Assembly (NCBI RefSeq): GCF_001411555.2
Contig: NC_049908.1
Span: 28,434,724 to 28,498,723 of the forward strand
Origin: Juglans regia
Lineage: Eukaryota; Streptophyta; Magnoliopsida; Fagales; Juglandaceae
Direction: 5' to 3'
DNA length: 64,000 nt
The notes under the pieces are model-generated. The model had not been told where the DNA came from. It saw only the letters and a program-made list of their open reading frames with translations, and did not search any database. Positions 11,301 through 22,670 of the stretch are shown one piece after another. Numbering within the stretch: the first letter of the stretch is position 1; the number at the start of each line of letters is the position of its first letter. The position numbers were made by a program, and so were the translations under genes.

Positions 11301-12087
11301 GGTATTTCAGTATACCTCTAAATTTGTCATAAAAAAATTATTTTATATGTATATTTTTCTCTCACATCAAATAAAGATTAATTTACTTGAATAATATAAC
11401 AAGTAGTGGTAGCAACAATTCTCGTCGTTAAAAAAAAAAAAAATGCAAAGTGGAAGTTTCAAATATATCATTATAATAAAGTTGTTTATTTATGATCAAT
11501 TATTTCTTATAAAAATAATTATTTTATATTAAAATGAGTCTATTTTTATCATAAATAATTATTTTCGTAAAAAATAATTCGTCACAAATATTCATTTTTC
11601 TCATATATATATATATATATAATGAGCATGCAAAGTGAGTTCAACAATATTGTTAAACATACAATTAAATAAATTTTAAAATATTTATAATAATTTGTAT
11701 AAATTTATAAAATACAATTAAATATTCAATAAATATCATAACTAGCTCTTGCCCACTAACTAATTAGGAATATTATCTTATCGATCCATAGCCGCCGTAC
11801 ATGATAAGCTAGGCACAATGAATACGCGCGACTACTGCATGCAGCTTAGAAAAGAAAAAACCAAACAAAAAGCTGGTCAGCCAAGTCCGACTTAAACCAC
11901 TGTATAATTCAATAATCATGTAAATCGTGGACGTCTCATGAGAAGGAGAAGGACCCATGAAGCCTCTGATCTCTCTCGTCGCAGTCCCCACAACTCAGTT
12001 GAAAAGTGCAAAGACTGCTTAATTAATTTGGACAATACGTACGTGATGATGCTGGGAAATAGCAACGTAGTCTGCACTGTTTCACTT
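11301..12087. other. Intergenic, upstream of the second WAT1-like gene
   Basis: 11395-11440 repeats the AACAAGTAG...GGTAGCAACAATTCTCGTC segment of 4750-4795. The remainder is AT-rich with a (TA) run at 11605-11622. The small plus-strand frame at 11938-12207 has no family signature. Confidence 0.5.
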
Positions 12088-12097
12088 TATAATAAAA
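12088..12097 (+). promoter_or_regulatory. Candidate TATA box of the second WAT1-like gene
   Basis: TATAATAAAA is followed about 30 bp later by a C/T-rich leader (CCACTCCTCATC..., CTCTCTTCCTCTCTCCCTC), a typical plant promoter/leader layout. The start codon is about 290 bp downstream. Inference from composition only. Confidence 0.4.
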
Positions 12098-12379
12098 CTC
12101 CACTGCCTACACTCCACTCCTCATCAAAGCTCTCAACCATCTTCAGCCCTCTCTTCCTCTCTCCCTCTATCTCTCTCTACTCAGACAGCACAACCCAAGA
12201 TCTCTGATCTCTACCGAAAATTTCTTTCACTTATTTGTCTGTCGTGCGTCGTCTTGCCTGTTTTGGTTTCTCAACTGATCCAAATAAACAAGGCAAGAAA
12301 GCTAGGGAACAAAGATTCTTGATCTTCTGCAGCTAGAGGTAATTTGTTTGGAAGCAGATCTAGAGCGATAAGCTGCGAT

Positions 12380-14552
12380 ATGGGAGTAGTAATGGAACGA
12401 GTCTGTAACACCTTGAATGGGCTGAAGCCGGCCATGTTAATGGTGGTGGTTCAGCTTACCCTTGCTGGGGTCAATGTGTTGTACAAACTGGCTGCAAATG
12501 ATGGGATGAACTTGAGGGTTCTTGTTGCCTATCGCCACATTTTCGCTACTGCTTTTGTTGCTCCTCTCGCTCTCGTTTTAGAAAGGTATTTGGAATATTT
12601 CAAGAGAAACCCCTCCTGAAGTTGTTATTCTACCAGACAAGTATATATAAGACGAAAAAAGAGAGTAGAAAATCGGAGTATTCAAGCTGGGTTGTTCTAA
12701 ATATATATGTACACTAACATAAAGGCTTTTTGGCAGGAAAAGCAGGCCAAAGCTGACTCGGATGGTGCTCTTTCAGTCATTTCTTTGCGGGCTATTCGGG
12801 TAAGTTGCATGCATTTTGCAGTATATATTCGTTCTCTAATTAATTTGCAGCAATATGTAAGCTTATATATTGATTCTATAATTAATGACAACCTAAATAT
12901 TAATATTAATTGCAGGGGATCATTATATCACAATTTGTATATTGAGAGCTTAGCCTTGACATCAGCAACATTTGCTTCAGCCATGACTAATCTAGTTCCT
13001 GCTATTACCTTCATCCTGGCCGTCTCCTTTGGGTACTTAATCCCTCTCTGATCACTTCCACATCTTTGAAAAGAGAAATGATAGTTATTGTCGTAAATGC
13101 GTAAGCGTCACATAATTATTTTAAAAAAAATAAATATATACGGAATTCACGTGAAAAAAAATTATTTTTTTAATAATAAATTCTTCTTTTTCAAAACGAT
13201 TACATAATAGTTATACACTTCACAACTACACGTAACAAAAGAGAATCTTGTGATCATTAATTAGACCTAGTGGTCCTAATTAGTTTTTTGAACAGGTTGG
13301 AGAGGTTGGGTCTCGGGACAATTGCAGGGAAGGCTAAAGTATTGGGAACAGTAATGGGAATAGGTGGGGCAATGCTCCTCACTTTCTATAGAGGTGCAGA
13401 AATCAACATCTGGTCTACTAACATTAACCTTCTGCATAATCACGGCCAAAACCAGAGCGGCCGGACACTCGGAAATTAATCTACTTCTGGGTGCTACATT
13501 GGCTCTAGGAAGTTGTTTCTCATTTGCCTCTTGGTTAATAATTCAGGTGAGAGCTAGATTATTCCACACTCACACACACATATGTATTGTTGGAGAAATC
13601 TAGCCCAAGTTGTACTGTTTCCTACGTTGTTTTGCTCCCCTCATATATAGTGATCTGTATAATTACTAACTAATTATAGCCATGAAACAGGCAAAGATGA
13701 GTGAGAGATATCCATGCCACTACTCAAGCGCTGCTCTGACGTGTATGATGGGAGCAATCCAATCTGCTGTTTTTGCCCTATGCATGGATCGTGGGGATTG
13801 GAGTCAATGGAAGTTGGGCTGGAATGTCAGGCTACTCACAGTGTCTTACTCAGTAAGTTTTCGTGGATTTTACAGCTTGATTTCTACGTACCCTTTTCAA
13901 TGCCAAAACATTAACAAGGATCGCTAGCTAGCTGTATGAAATTTACTCATCGTAAATATATATGATGTGTTCATGTTGCAGGGAATCGTGGGTTCTGGAG
14001 TTGGGATCACTTTAATTGCATGGTGCGTGCGCATGAGAGGCCCTTTATACGTCTCCATCTTCAACCCTCTGATGCTCGTTTCAGTTGCCATTATGGGATC
14101 TTTATTACTGGACGAAAAGCTACACCTCGGAAGGTATATATATTATATATGTTAGACGATGCGAAACTAGGGCGCTTCTACACTGCTTTTAGTTTTCACG
14201 TCAATAATATTGCATTGAACATTTTGATCTGTATCTGATCATGAATTTTGCCTACTTGTTTAATGACACTGCATACAGCATACTAGGAGCCGTGTTGATA
14301 GTGTGCGGGTTATACGCAGTGCTGTGGGGTAAAGGGAAGGAGATGAAGAAGAACAACATCACTCAAGTAGCACCCTCAAATTGCTCTCCAGACTCTGAGT
14401 TGAGAGAGATCGTTGTCACGTATCCAGTAGTAGTACTGGACAATAATACCAAGAACATGAATACAGATATTAAAACCGAAAGCAGCCAGCTCCCGATAAT
14501 TAGCTCTAAAGCCTCCCCCATAGATGATCATGGCAACACATTGGAACATTAG
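12380..14552 (+). pseudogene. WAT1-related / UMAMIT-type transporter, one-base frameshift copy
   Basis: Sister of the 6906-9999 gene with the same seven exons: 12380-12585, 12737-12799, 12916-13032, 13296-13546, 13691-13852, 13982-14133, 14279-14552, all with GT-AG borders. They total 1225 nt, one base too many. An extra G in the hydrophilic loop of exon 4 (near 13457-13462, in CAGAGCGGCCGGACAC; the sister has AAAGCCGCGGACAC) moves the frame and gives TAA at 13477-13479 after 189 codons. Everything downstream is open in the corrected frame (LLLGATLALGSCFSFASW, PLYVSIFNPLMLVSVAIMGS, LLLDEKLHLGS). The full product would be about 407 aa with a longer polar tail than its sister. It is either a very young pseudogene or an assembly/sequencing error. 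Confidence 0.85.
13071..13250. mobile_element. MITE in intron 3 of the second WAT1-like gene
   Basis: Inverted arms GTTATTGTCGTAAATGCGTA and ATAATAGTTATACACTTCAC surround AATAAATATATACGGAATTC. Same family as 4842-5003 and 43557-43738. The sister intron lacks it. Confidence 0.65.
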
Positions 14553-15049
14553 GAGGTTGGAGAAAATGATGAAGAAAGTAATACCGAAGAACATGATGAT
14601 GATCATACAGAAAAACCAACAGAGTATTAATATAGCGTATGAAAACACGCATGCATGCATGCATAAAGCAAATTGAAGCTTCTTTCCGGCAAATTGGCAA
14701 TTCTTGATCATCTCGATATTCGACTATTAATGTAATAATATTCTTTTAAAGGTGAAGAGATTTGTTATTTGATTCATTCATTTTTTTTGTACACTTCTTT
14801 TGACTTCATTATAAATGAAAGGAAGAATTTTGTTTTTGCTTTACTTTTCCGGAAAATAATTTGTCTCTTGGATGATGCGTCAAAACGCGTACCAAAATTA
14901 CATAATTTTTTTTATTAAAAATAAATATAAGAAAAAAAATTTTAAGAGAAGAAAAAGATCATTTATCTCATAAAAATAATTTTCATCTTCAATTCACACT
15001 ATTTCATTAAACAGAAGCCATAAATTTAATATTAGTGCACAGTTTGATG

Positions 15050-15190
15050 AGTAAAATCGCTTACAAGAAGATTTTTTCATATAAAAATAATCTTTAACAT
15101 GATTTCATATGATCTGTTACATCTATTTTATGTAATATAAAAATAATTTTATAAGCTTATGTATTACATCCAAAGTAATACGTTAACTTG
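15050..15190. mobile_element. MITE of the 'ATGATTTCATATGAT' palindromic family
   Basis: ATAAAAATAATCTTTAACATG, GATTTCATATGATCTGTTAC and then ATAAAAATAATTTTATAAGC. Same layout as 35330-35448 and 40540-40690. Confidence 0.45.
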
Positions 15191-15607
15191 TAGATTTACT
15201 TTTGTAATCTCTTTATATGGTTAAAGTATTTCTTTTTTTAAAATTCCCAAACTCTCAACTTTTGATATCAAGAGTCACAAATATAACGTTTGATTTACTA
15301 TTTACATATAATTTCACAAAACCAAATCATATATATATATATATATGTTCTCATTTTGAGCCATGTATTGGTACAAAGTAAAATAAACAAGTTTATTGAC
15401 ATTTAGGAAGCATAAAAATCCCTTTAAGTTTATTGTCTAAATTCTTGAAATTTCCCATTCCAAACAAGTTTATTACAAAATCCTGCTCCAATTTGCAGAC
15501 ACAAAATTTCACTAAACATTGATCCATTTGGAGACATTGAGTAAAAATAAAATTAAAAAATCGCTTCCATTTTGCAGAAGAAGAAACAAATTTAAGAGAA
15601 AAATGTA

Positions 15608-15798
15608 GTCTTCATTTGGATACAAAAAAGTCAATTTCACTTTCATTTCATCTCATGATTATAACTTTTTCATATTCTTATATAATATATAATAAATAAT
15701 TTAATTATTTCAAATAATAATAATAATAATATTAAAAAATAAAATTTTATTCAATTTTCATCTCAACTCACATCATCTCAACTTACTATTCAAATCGT
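15608..15798. mobile_element. GTTTGG-type MITE
   Basis: Begins TCATTTGGATACAAAAAAG, holds TATAATAAATAATTTAATTA and AATAATATTAAAAAATAAAA, and ends CAACTCACATCATCTCAAC. Confidence 0.6.
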
Positions 15799-16315
15799 AA
15801 ATATGATATATTATATTTAATCGCATAAGTGTGTAAATTAATTTGTCCAATATTCCTATATATACTAATATTTTTAAAAGATTTTGCTACACATAAGACG
15901 ATGTGTTAACACATTATTTATAGTGAAATCTATTATAATTTTAAAAAAAATTAAAATACAAATTATTTTTTAGCATAATTAAACTTCCACATGCCTAAAA
16001 AGTAAGATATAAATAGATTTAATAAATCTTTAAAAAAAAAAAAAAAACAAGACCAAGAGTGCATAAATATTAAATGACTCTGGAAATTTGATCGTCTCTT
16101 CCTCCATCGTGAAATTTCATTGAATCTCTCGCTCACACACTCTCTCTGAGCTCAAACCCTACCCGATTCTTATCTGTCCCCCCATCTCAAGCGAATTGGG
16201 TCTGAATCCGAGAGGAGGTAGGATTCTGTTCGAGCCACGGATAAGGGTGGGTGGGGGGCATCTGTTGGAATCGATTTGAGCGAGAGGAGTCAGAAGAGGT
16301 GTTGGAGGTTAAGCT

Positions 16316-19300
16316 ATGGACGGTGATTCCTGGAGCGCTCGTCTCTCTTCGGCTTCGAAGCGTTACCAGTCCGCTCTTCAATCCCGATCCGGTGAGCTCG
16401 ATTGGCCTTTTTCCTGTTCTTGTTCTTGGTTGTTGTAGATGTGGGGATTGGGGAGGGTCTACGTTCGATAAGGTTGATGCGGTTATATAGCCTGAATACT
16501 GCTTTTTCTATTTGTGGTGGGAAAATGAGGGAAATTTCTGGTGGTGGAAATGGTTGGACCTTGAGTTCGTGGTTATTTCTATGTGAAACTGGAAAAAGAT
16601 CTTTTAGCGTCGTTTATGTGATTATGTAGCCTGAATAACAGTGTATGGGTTTTCTGGTAGCCAAAAAAACGGGGGAGAATTCTGGTGACTGTAGGGTAGA
16701 TATGATGACGATGACTATTATTATTAGAATTAGTATTTCCTTTCGATAAATGGAAAATATTGAGTTTTAAAGCGATACTGGTATGATTATTTGGCCCGAA
16801 TGACTCACTTCCTTTTGTTGTTTATTTTTTCGTTGCTGTGAAATGAGGGAAATTTTGGTGACTGGAGTCGTGGAGCTTAAATTGCTTGTTGTATGGACAT
16901 GGAAATTGATGAAAGCTTCACTTGTTGGAGTGATTGTTTTGTCTGAAGAGTTTTCTAATTTTTGAGTTTTTTCTTTTAAGATTCCTAGGAACTGATGAAA
17001 TAGTTTCTGATTTTTTTATTGCTCTTGAGCATTTGGTGTAATTACTTGGCCTGAGCATCTCTACAATTTTGCAAGTGTGCGTGTGTGTTGGTATCTTGAA
17101 AGTGAAGGGAAAATAATGGAACTGGTGTTCACCATTTTCTTGCATCGTCTAGCTCCTAACTTGTAATTAGGTTTTCGCTTTGGTATACTTCCTGTGTACT
17201 TGGGATTAGCCTATTTACTTGTTTCAATAAAATCTTACTTATAAAAAAAGAAAAAGTGAAGGGTGGGATTAACTTGAGTGACTCTGAGAAGGGTGATCGA
17301 ACTTCTAGCTTCTTGGAGAGGCCTTCAAGGCAACTTTAGGTTGCAGCGATATTGAAGATGGTCCCAATATGCCTTTGGTGGTGTATTTGGAAGGAGAGGA
17401 ACGAAAGAAGCTTCGAAGATTGAGAGCAGCCAAGAACTTCAATACTTTACTCCATTGGTCATTTTTAATTGATTTAGTGGCATGAACTTTCACGAATTTC
17501 TTGTATCCCTAAACTAACAAGCATAGGTGTTGTTAATACCTACTTTTCCCTTCACTGTTTTTCTTGATTGGTAAACAAAATTTTATTGATCATAAGAATA
17601 GGCAGGAGCCCAAGTATACGGGACTTGGGTTTTCAATTTTATGATTAATTAGAGTCATTAAATTAATTTTCATTGAAGTTGATACCACTATTTTTTTCTT
17701 TTTTCTTTTTGGATTGGCACCTGGTGTCCGGGAACAGCGTCCCGACTAATCCCAGGGGTGCATAGGCCCTTGACAAGGAGTTTCCCGCAAGTGCACTTTG
17801 GGTAATTCAAGGGGAATTGAACTTGGTACCACTATTTGGCTTTGAAGTTGCCTTTTTCTTTATAAGTAATTGAAGATTTTATTTAAAAACACAGAAAGGC
17901 ATAGCCCAAGTCAACAAATGGAATGTCTAACTGGAAATGGAAAAAGAGACGAGAAAATCATGGAAACTCAGCTCATTAAAATCTATAGAATCTGCCCAAA
18001 GGAACATAGTATTGAGGTTGCCTTTTCTGTAAATATATTTTGTTTAATTGCTTGATAATACTGTGTGAGTCTTGATAGCTCCAAGAGTTGGACTTTATGC
18101 ACAAAACCTTCATTTTGTGCTCCATTTGGTTGGGACTACCCTCTTTTTTTTTTTTTTTTTATAAGTAAGAAACTTTATTGATTGAATGAAACTAGGCTAA
18201 GCCCATGTACACAGGAAGTAAACAAAAGAGACACCTAATTATATTCTAGAAAGCTGAAAAGAAAACAAAAACTCATGAATATTCCCTCCCTTTAAAACTA
18301 TAGCAGAAAACCATTGAGCCAAAGAAAATACAAGAAGTTCCATATTTCCTCCACAGCTCTCTCCTTGTTGTTGAAGCACCTCTCATTTCTTTCCATCCAT
18401 ATACACCACAATAAGCACAAAGGAACCATTCTCCACGTCGCTGCCAGTTGAGAGCTATGATGATGCTATTCCAACATGCTAGGAGTTCCACCACACTCTT
18501 GGGCATAACCCAAGTCAAACCAACTCAACTAAATATACCCAGCCCATAACTCTCTTGCCACCTCGCAATGCAGAAAAAGATGTTCAATCGATTCACCATT
18601 GTGCTTACACATGTAACAACACTCCATTACAATCATCCCACGTTTCCTTAAATTGTCAGCCGTCAAAATCTTTCCTAAAGCTGCAGTCCAAGTAAAAAAT
18701 GCAACTTTGGATGGCACAGGAGCTCTCCAATTCCATGGAAACACAATGGGCTGATGATCTGTCAGCACCTTATAGAAAGATTTAACAGAAAAATTTTTAC
18801 TCCCCGAGTGTTTCCACAGCATTTTATCTCTCCCATTTCCTCCTATCCTCTTGGAATAAAGCAAGCTGAAAAAACCTGCAATCTCCTCAACTTCCCAATC
18901 CTGCGCATTTCTGGAAAAGATCATATCCCAATCCTGGTCGGGACTACTGATGAAATATAAGAATGTAAACTTTGAAAGTCCCACTAGTTAGCTTTGTTTG
19001 AATGAGCTTGTGATACGAGGCATGAACTTCTTGTTTTCCCCCCAATTTTGTTTTACTTAGTTTTCACACTGACTTAGTTTTCACACTGACCAAATGCAGA
19101 TATGTTCATGGGATTTGAAGAAATTGATGGGGATGATGATATAAGGGAGGAGTTTCCATGTCCATTCTGCTCAGAGTACTTTGATATAGTCGGATTGTGC
19201 TGCCACATTGATGAAGAGCATCCTCTGGAGGCAAAGAATGGGGTATTTCTCCTTTCATATATGTTAATAATATTCTGCATATGTTAAATCTTATGAGTGT

Positions 19301-22300
19301 AATTAGGCATGTTCATTATACTGGTGTACTTGGGCGATGCCTTTTATATCAATAAAACTTTACTTTTACTTATCCAAAAAAAAATCTTACGAGCGAGTAA
19401 GAAACTTTTGGGATATCTATATTCTCAAAATTTTTTGTTTAATGTCTGCATCATTAGCAGAAAGCTATTTGATATTTGTAATTTTCTCTCCTGTGCTAGC
19501 TAGTCAACAGCATAACTAATGTTAAGAGCCTTAAATTCCAACTGTGGAGTTTCTCTGCATGAGTATTGATTCATCTAATTGATCCTAAGTATTTGGGATA
19601 TAAGCAGGTAGAGAATTAGGCTCTCAGTGATTTCCTCTCATCTAGTGCCAGCATCGAAAATGAATGGCACTATCAAAAAAAGAGTTAGGCTGTCTCAGAG
19701 ATTTCCTCTCACGATATTAGATAGCAGCTCTTTGCTTTTTACTGCTCTTCATGGTATTAGAGAGTTATGTGCGTAGCTTTGAAGATTATGCAAAGCCTGT
19801 GTAGTTTCTTCTATTTCTCCTTTTCAAGGCTTTTAGTTAGGTGGTTCTTGTATTCGTCCTATGTATTGGGGTGACACCTGCTTTTCTGTCTTAATAAAAT
19901 GTTTCTTGCTTATCGGAAAATCCAACTCAATGAAGAGCAGGATCTGAGCAAACCAGAGTGATTACTCCCAATATCTTTCTCTAGCCTTGAGCCAAAGTTG
20001 TCAAAAAAAGAATTCTTGATATGCTGATTAAGGGAATCCATTTGATAAACTAATCAATCGTTAATCCATCGGTGGACATAAAAAATATTGATGTAAGAGT
20101 TTGTAAGCCTTGATTGCTTTGGCTGAGATGTACTAATAAAAAAAATGCTTTGGCTGAGATTGAAAGCCTAAATTGCTTTGGCTCTTGGTACATGCAACCT
20201 TTGGTAAGAGTTTTTTGTTTGATATGTGACGAATAAAATATTACAAATCTTTTCTGTTCCCTAGAAGGAGGGTGCTAATTGAACCCTAGTTTTGCTAACT
20301 GCGGGGACTGTTTATCTGCAGGTATGTCCAGTTTGTGCAATGAGGGTGGGGGTTGACATGGTTGCTCACATAACCCTACATCATGGAAATATATTCAAGA
20401 TATCCTTTTTTATTTTTGAGTTTAATCTCTTACAACTTTTCTATGGAATCCATTCAGGCGTTGTTCTTGAATCATTTTTGTGCTTCATTGGAAGTTAACT
20501 TCTTCAATATGAGTTTAGAAATAAAGTGGCTTCTGAAAAGAATAGTTGACGCTGAAATGGTTCTCTAATGATTTATGGCGCCAATTTTCTTTTCCAGCAC
20601 TTTGTCTGGAGGTGCTGGAAAGATCAAAAGAATTGATTTTGTTTCATCTATCCCTTCCCACATTGCTGCACTTATTTCTCCACTGAGTTTTCCGTTTTCA
20701 CTATTGCTGTTTCTGAACCACCAAAATGGGGAAAACATTGTAGTGACCGAAGTATAGTTAGTCAACAATAAAATGTATAGTAAGTCATGTGGATTAACAG
20801 GACGTTCGAAGACAAGGAGAGATCTTTTGAGGATCTTAGATCTTTTTTTGTTAGGATGTTATTTGTATGGTCCATAGCTATAGACTTTAATGGCTTAAAC
20901 TTGGCTGAATTTCTTGTTTCCTCTTCTTCTTCCTAGATAGGTGTTTTCTCTTTGTATACCATCTTGTGTACTTTGGGCTATGCCTATTCTTTAATACAAT
21001 CATTTACTTATCAAAAAATAAAAATAAAAGTCATGTGGATTAGCCTTCTTTTGGAATTATGCTTAAATTATCTTCCTTCCTGGTCGTCAACTCCACAAAT
21101 ATGCTCCATAATACAAGTCATTCTGGTGGTTTTTGGTTTTCTCTTTCTCTCACCTATTTCCTAACATTGTATCTGGTTACCACCAGTTTTGATCAAACTT
21201 ATTATCAGGAGGATTTGAGTTAATGCTCTAAATTCCTTAACGAGTTGTTTACATGCAGCGCAAGAGGAAATCACGTAAAAGTGGTTCTCATTCTACACTA
21301 TCACTCTTGAGGAAAGAACTTCGAGAAGGAAACTTCCAGTCCCTTTTTGGGGGTTCTTCCTGTATAGTCCCCTCATCCAATGCAGCACCAGATCCATTGT
21401 TGTCATCATTTATTTTGCCCATGGGTGATGATTTTGTTAGTGTTCAATCTCAGTTTCCAACTGAAACAGTTTCGGTCAAGAGAAGCTCTGGGGAGAAAGA
21501 ATCAAAGAGGTACGGAATTGCATTTCAACTTTTTTTCCTCTCCCTCTTATTAAGTCATTTTCATCGATGCATTAGGATCTGTGACAATGTTGATTTTATC
21601 TCACTATGGCTATGAAACTTTTTGTGGTATTAATGGTGACAGACCATCCACAAAGGTTACTATTCTAAATGAAAGGTCTATATATAGGCATGCATACACA
21701 TACATACACGCACATGCACACAAAATTTGTATCCTTTAAGTCATGCAAAAGTCCCATAATTGTTCCGATAGAAGGGTTTCTGAGGGAATCATAAAACAGG
21801 TTCTATGTATTTACGTTTGATTGGAAAAATGCAGTGACCTTATTTTATGTGGTAGATGTGAGAGTTTTAAACTTTAAAGCTTCACCCAACCTTTAAAATG
21901 AAATGTAGGCTGCTTGATAAAGTTTATTGGTACTGAAACACATGCATATGTGCCCTCAATAATTTGTCTCTAGCGAACGACAAATTCAGAATTTTGCTTC
22001 ATCCAAACGAATGTAATTTGTGTAACATGAAAATTGTTCCCAGTAGAAATGTGACTGGTTATTTTATGCTGCAAAAGCATTCATAGAATTTAGGTCATCC
22101 TACACAACATGGTATTCAAGTGCTGTGCACATTAATTATCCTTCTATGCATGAACGCAAGTTCGAATTTTTGGTCAGAAACCTAAGGCATGCTACAAAGA
22201 CAATGATTCTACCCTTCTTTTGATTCTGCCAATTTATCCTACTTTATATAATTTCCTTTCTATGACCCTTAACGTTGCTGCTCCATCACTTAAGTATTCT

Positions 22301-22670
22301 ACAATATACGTAAATATATATGTTGAATCATGCCAAAGGCCTATGGCCTGATGGGCATAACCCCAGCCTCCAAAAAGGAGGTCTGGAGTTCAAAATCCCC
22401 CTCCACTCAAAAAAAAAACCCAATGAATCATACAATAATTATCTTATTTTTTATTTATAAAAATATATATATATATGTTGAATCATTTCCATGTTTGTCT
22501 GACTGAATTGTTCTTCTGGCAATATCTGATACTTTGTTTTTTTTTTTTTTTTGGGTTGCAGAAATGTCCAGTCATCTCCGCTCTCTATCAAGGATCAGGA
22601 AGAGAAGGCAAAAAGATGTCATTTTGTTCATGGGCTGTTGCTGTCCACCATTCTTGATGACAATTTATGA
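16316..22670 (+). CDS. DI19: Di19-family zinc-finger protein (drought-induced 19)
   Basis: A nuclear stress-response protein. Five exons: 16316-16391, 19100-19242, 20322-20399, 21253-21509, 22562-22670 (663 nt, 220 aa, usual family length). Introns 1, 2 and 4 are GT-AG; intron 3 is AT-AC (see separate entry). The N-terminus MDGDSWSARLSSASKRYQSA is the family hallmark. Two atypical fingers follow: Cys46/Cys49 with His61/His66, and Cys75/Cys78 with His89/His93-94. Then come a basic stretch (MQRKRKSRKSG), the STLSLLRKELREGN block and a C-terminal domain ending HFVHGLLLSTILDDNL. This matches zf-Di19 plus Di19_C order. Intron 1 is 2.7 kb and crowded with LINE/SINE pieces, but none touches an exon. 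The leader upstream is C/T-rich. Which Di19 paralogue it is was not decided. Confidence 0.95.
17160..17255 (+). mobile_element. LINE 3' tail in Di19 intron 1
   Basis: CTTCCTGTGTACTTGGGATT ... CAATAAAATCTTACTTAT followed by an A-rich run: the usual 3' end of plant L1-type elements. Similar tails lie at 19310-19385, 19850-19920 and 20930-21020. Confidence 0.55.
17285..17475 (+). mobile_element. LINE coding remnant (zf-RVT end) in Di19 intron 1
   Basis: One frame reads KMVPICLWWCIWKERNERSF followed by a stop, which matches the conserved '.MVP.CL.W.IW.ERN.R.F' end of LINE zf-RVT domains. It is in sense orientation with the gene and decayed on both sides. Confidence 0.65.
17560..17640 (-). mobile_element. 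LINE 3' tail, antisense
   Basis: AAAATTTTATTGATCATAAG ... GGAGCCCAAGTATACGGGAC is the reverse complement of the LINE tail pattern (CCCGTATACTTGGGCTCC...AATAAAATTTT). Confidence 0.5.
17705..17832 (+). repeat. Short dispersed repeat, SINE-like
   Basis: A GC-balanced block (GGCACCTGGTGTCCGGGAAC, CGTCCCGACTAATCCCAGGG, GGAATTGAACTTGGTACC) unlike its AT-rich surroundings. The end resembles a tRNA-type B box. It looks like a dispersed plant repeat. The family is not assigned. Confidence 0.4.
18132..18947 (-). mobile_element. 5'-truncated LINE with 8-bp target duplication in Di19 intron 1
   Basis: On the minus strand it encodes the end of a LINE reverse transcriptase: EEIAGFFSLLYSKRIGG, then a zf-RVT domain (NFSVKSFYKVL, PVPSKVAFFTWTA, CYMCKHNGESIEHLFLHC) and TWVMPKSVVELLACW after a frame break, ending in a poly-A tail (T-run 18144-18161). 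GGGACTAC stands on both sides (18132-18139 and 18940-18947), so the insertion is about 800 bp. It is antisense to Di19 and not autonomous. Confidence 0.8.
19310..19385 (+). mobile_element. LINE 3' tail in Di19 intron 2
   Basis: GTGTACTTGGGCGATGCC, ATCAATAAAACTTTACTT and an A-run: short tail only. Confidence 0.5.
19850..19920 (+). mobile_element. LINE 3' tail in Di19 intron 2
   Basis: TCCTATGTATTGGGGTGACA and TTAATAAAATGTTTCTTGC follow the tail pattern, diverged. Confidence 0.4.
20400..21252 (+). other. U12-type AT-AC intron of Di19
   Basis: Exon 3 ends in AAG at 20399 and the intron opens ATATCCTTTT, the minor-spliceosome donor. A textbook branch site TTCCTTAAC lies at 21233-21241. The intron closes TTTAC at 21252, with the branch A 12 nt from the 3' end. 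Joining gives IFK/MQRKRKS in frame, as expected for Di19 proteins. No GT-AG alternative keeps the protein. Confidence 0.92.
20930..21020 (+). mobile_element. LINE 3' tail inside the AT-AC intron
   Basis: CATCTTGTGTACTTTGGGCT, TTTAATACAATCATTTACTT and an A-rich run. It increases the length of an intron class that is usually short. Confidence 0.5.
22326..22425 (+). mobile_element. SINE-like element in Di19 intron 4
   Basis: A tRNA-like head: box-A-like ATGGCCTGATGGGCATAA, then CAGCCTCCAAAAAGGAGG, box-B-like GGAGTTCAAAATCCCC and an A-run. Reverse-oriented relatives lie at 30355-30445 and 30570-30655. Confidence 0.5.

Larger units (their letters stand above)
14553..16100. other. Intergenic between the WAT1 pair and Di19
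   Basis: No gene seen. It contains the 3' region of the transporter, two MITEs (listed separately) and AT-rich DNA. The Di19 leader begins around 16090-16140 with C/T-rich DNA. Confidence 0.5.

Noticed and set aside
11938..12207. 89-codon plus-strand frame before the second WAT1-like gene
   Set aside because: Its second half is the C/T-rich leader after the TATA box; Ser/Leu-rich by composition, no homology recognised.
14376..14711. 111-codon minus-strand frame
   Set aside because: Antisense of the last transporter exon and its 3' flank.
18273..18984. Reverse-transcriptase sequence as a possible endogenous viral element
   Set aside because: The zf-RVT tail, poly-A end and 8-bp target duplication identify a LINE; no viral genes are present.
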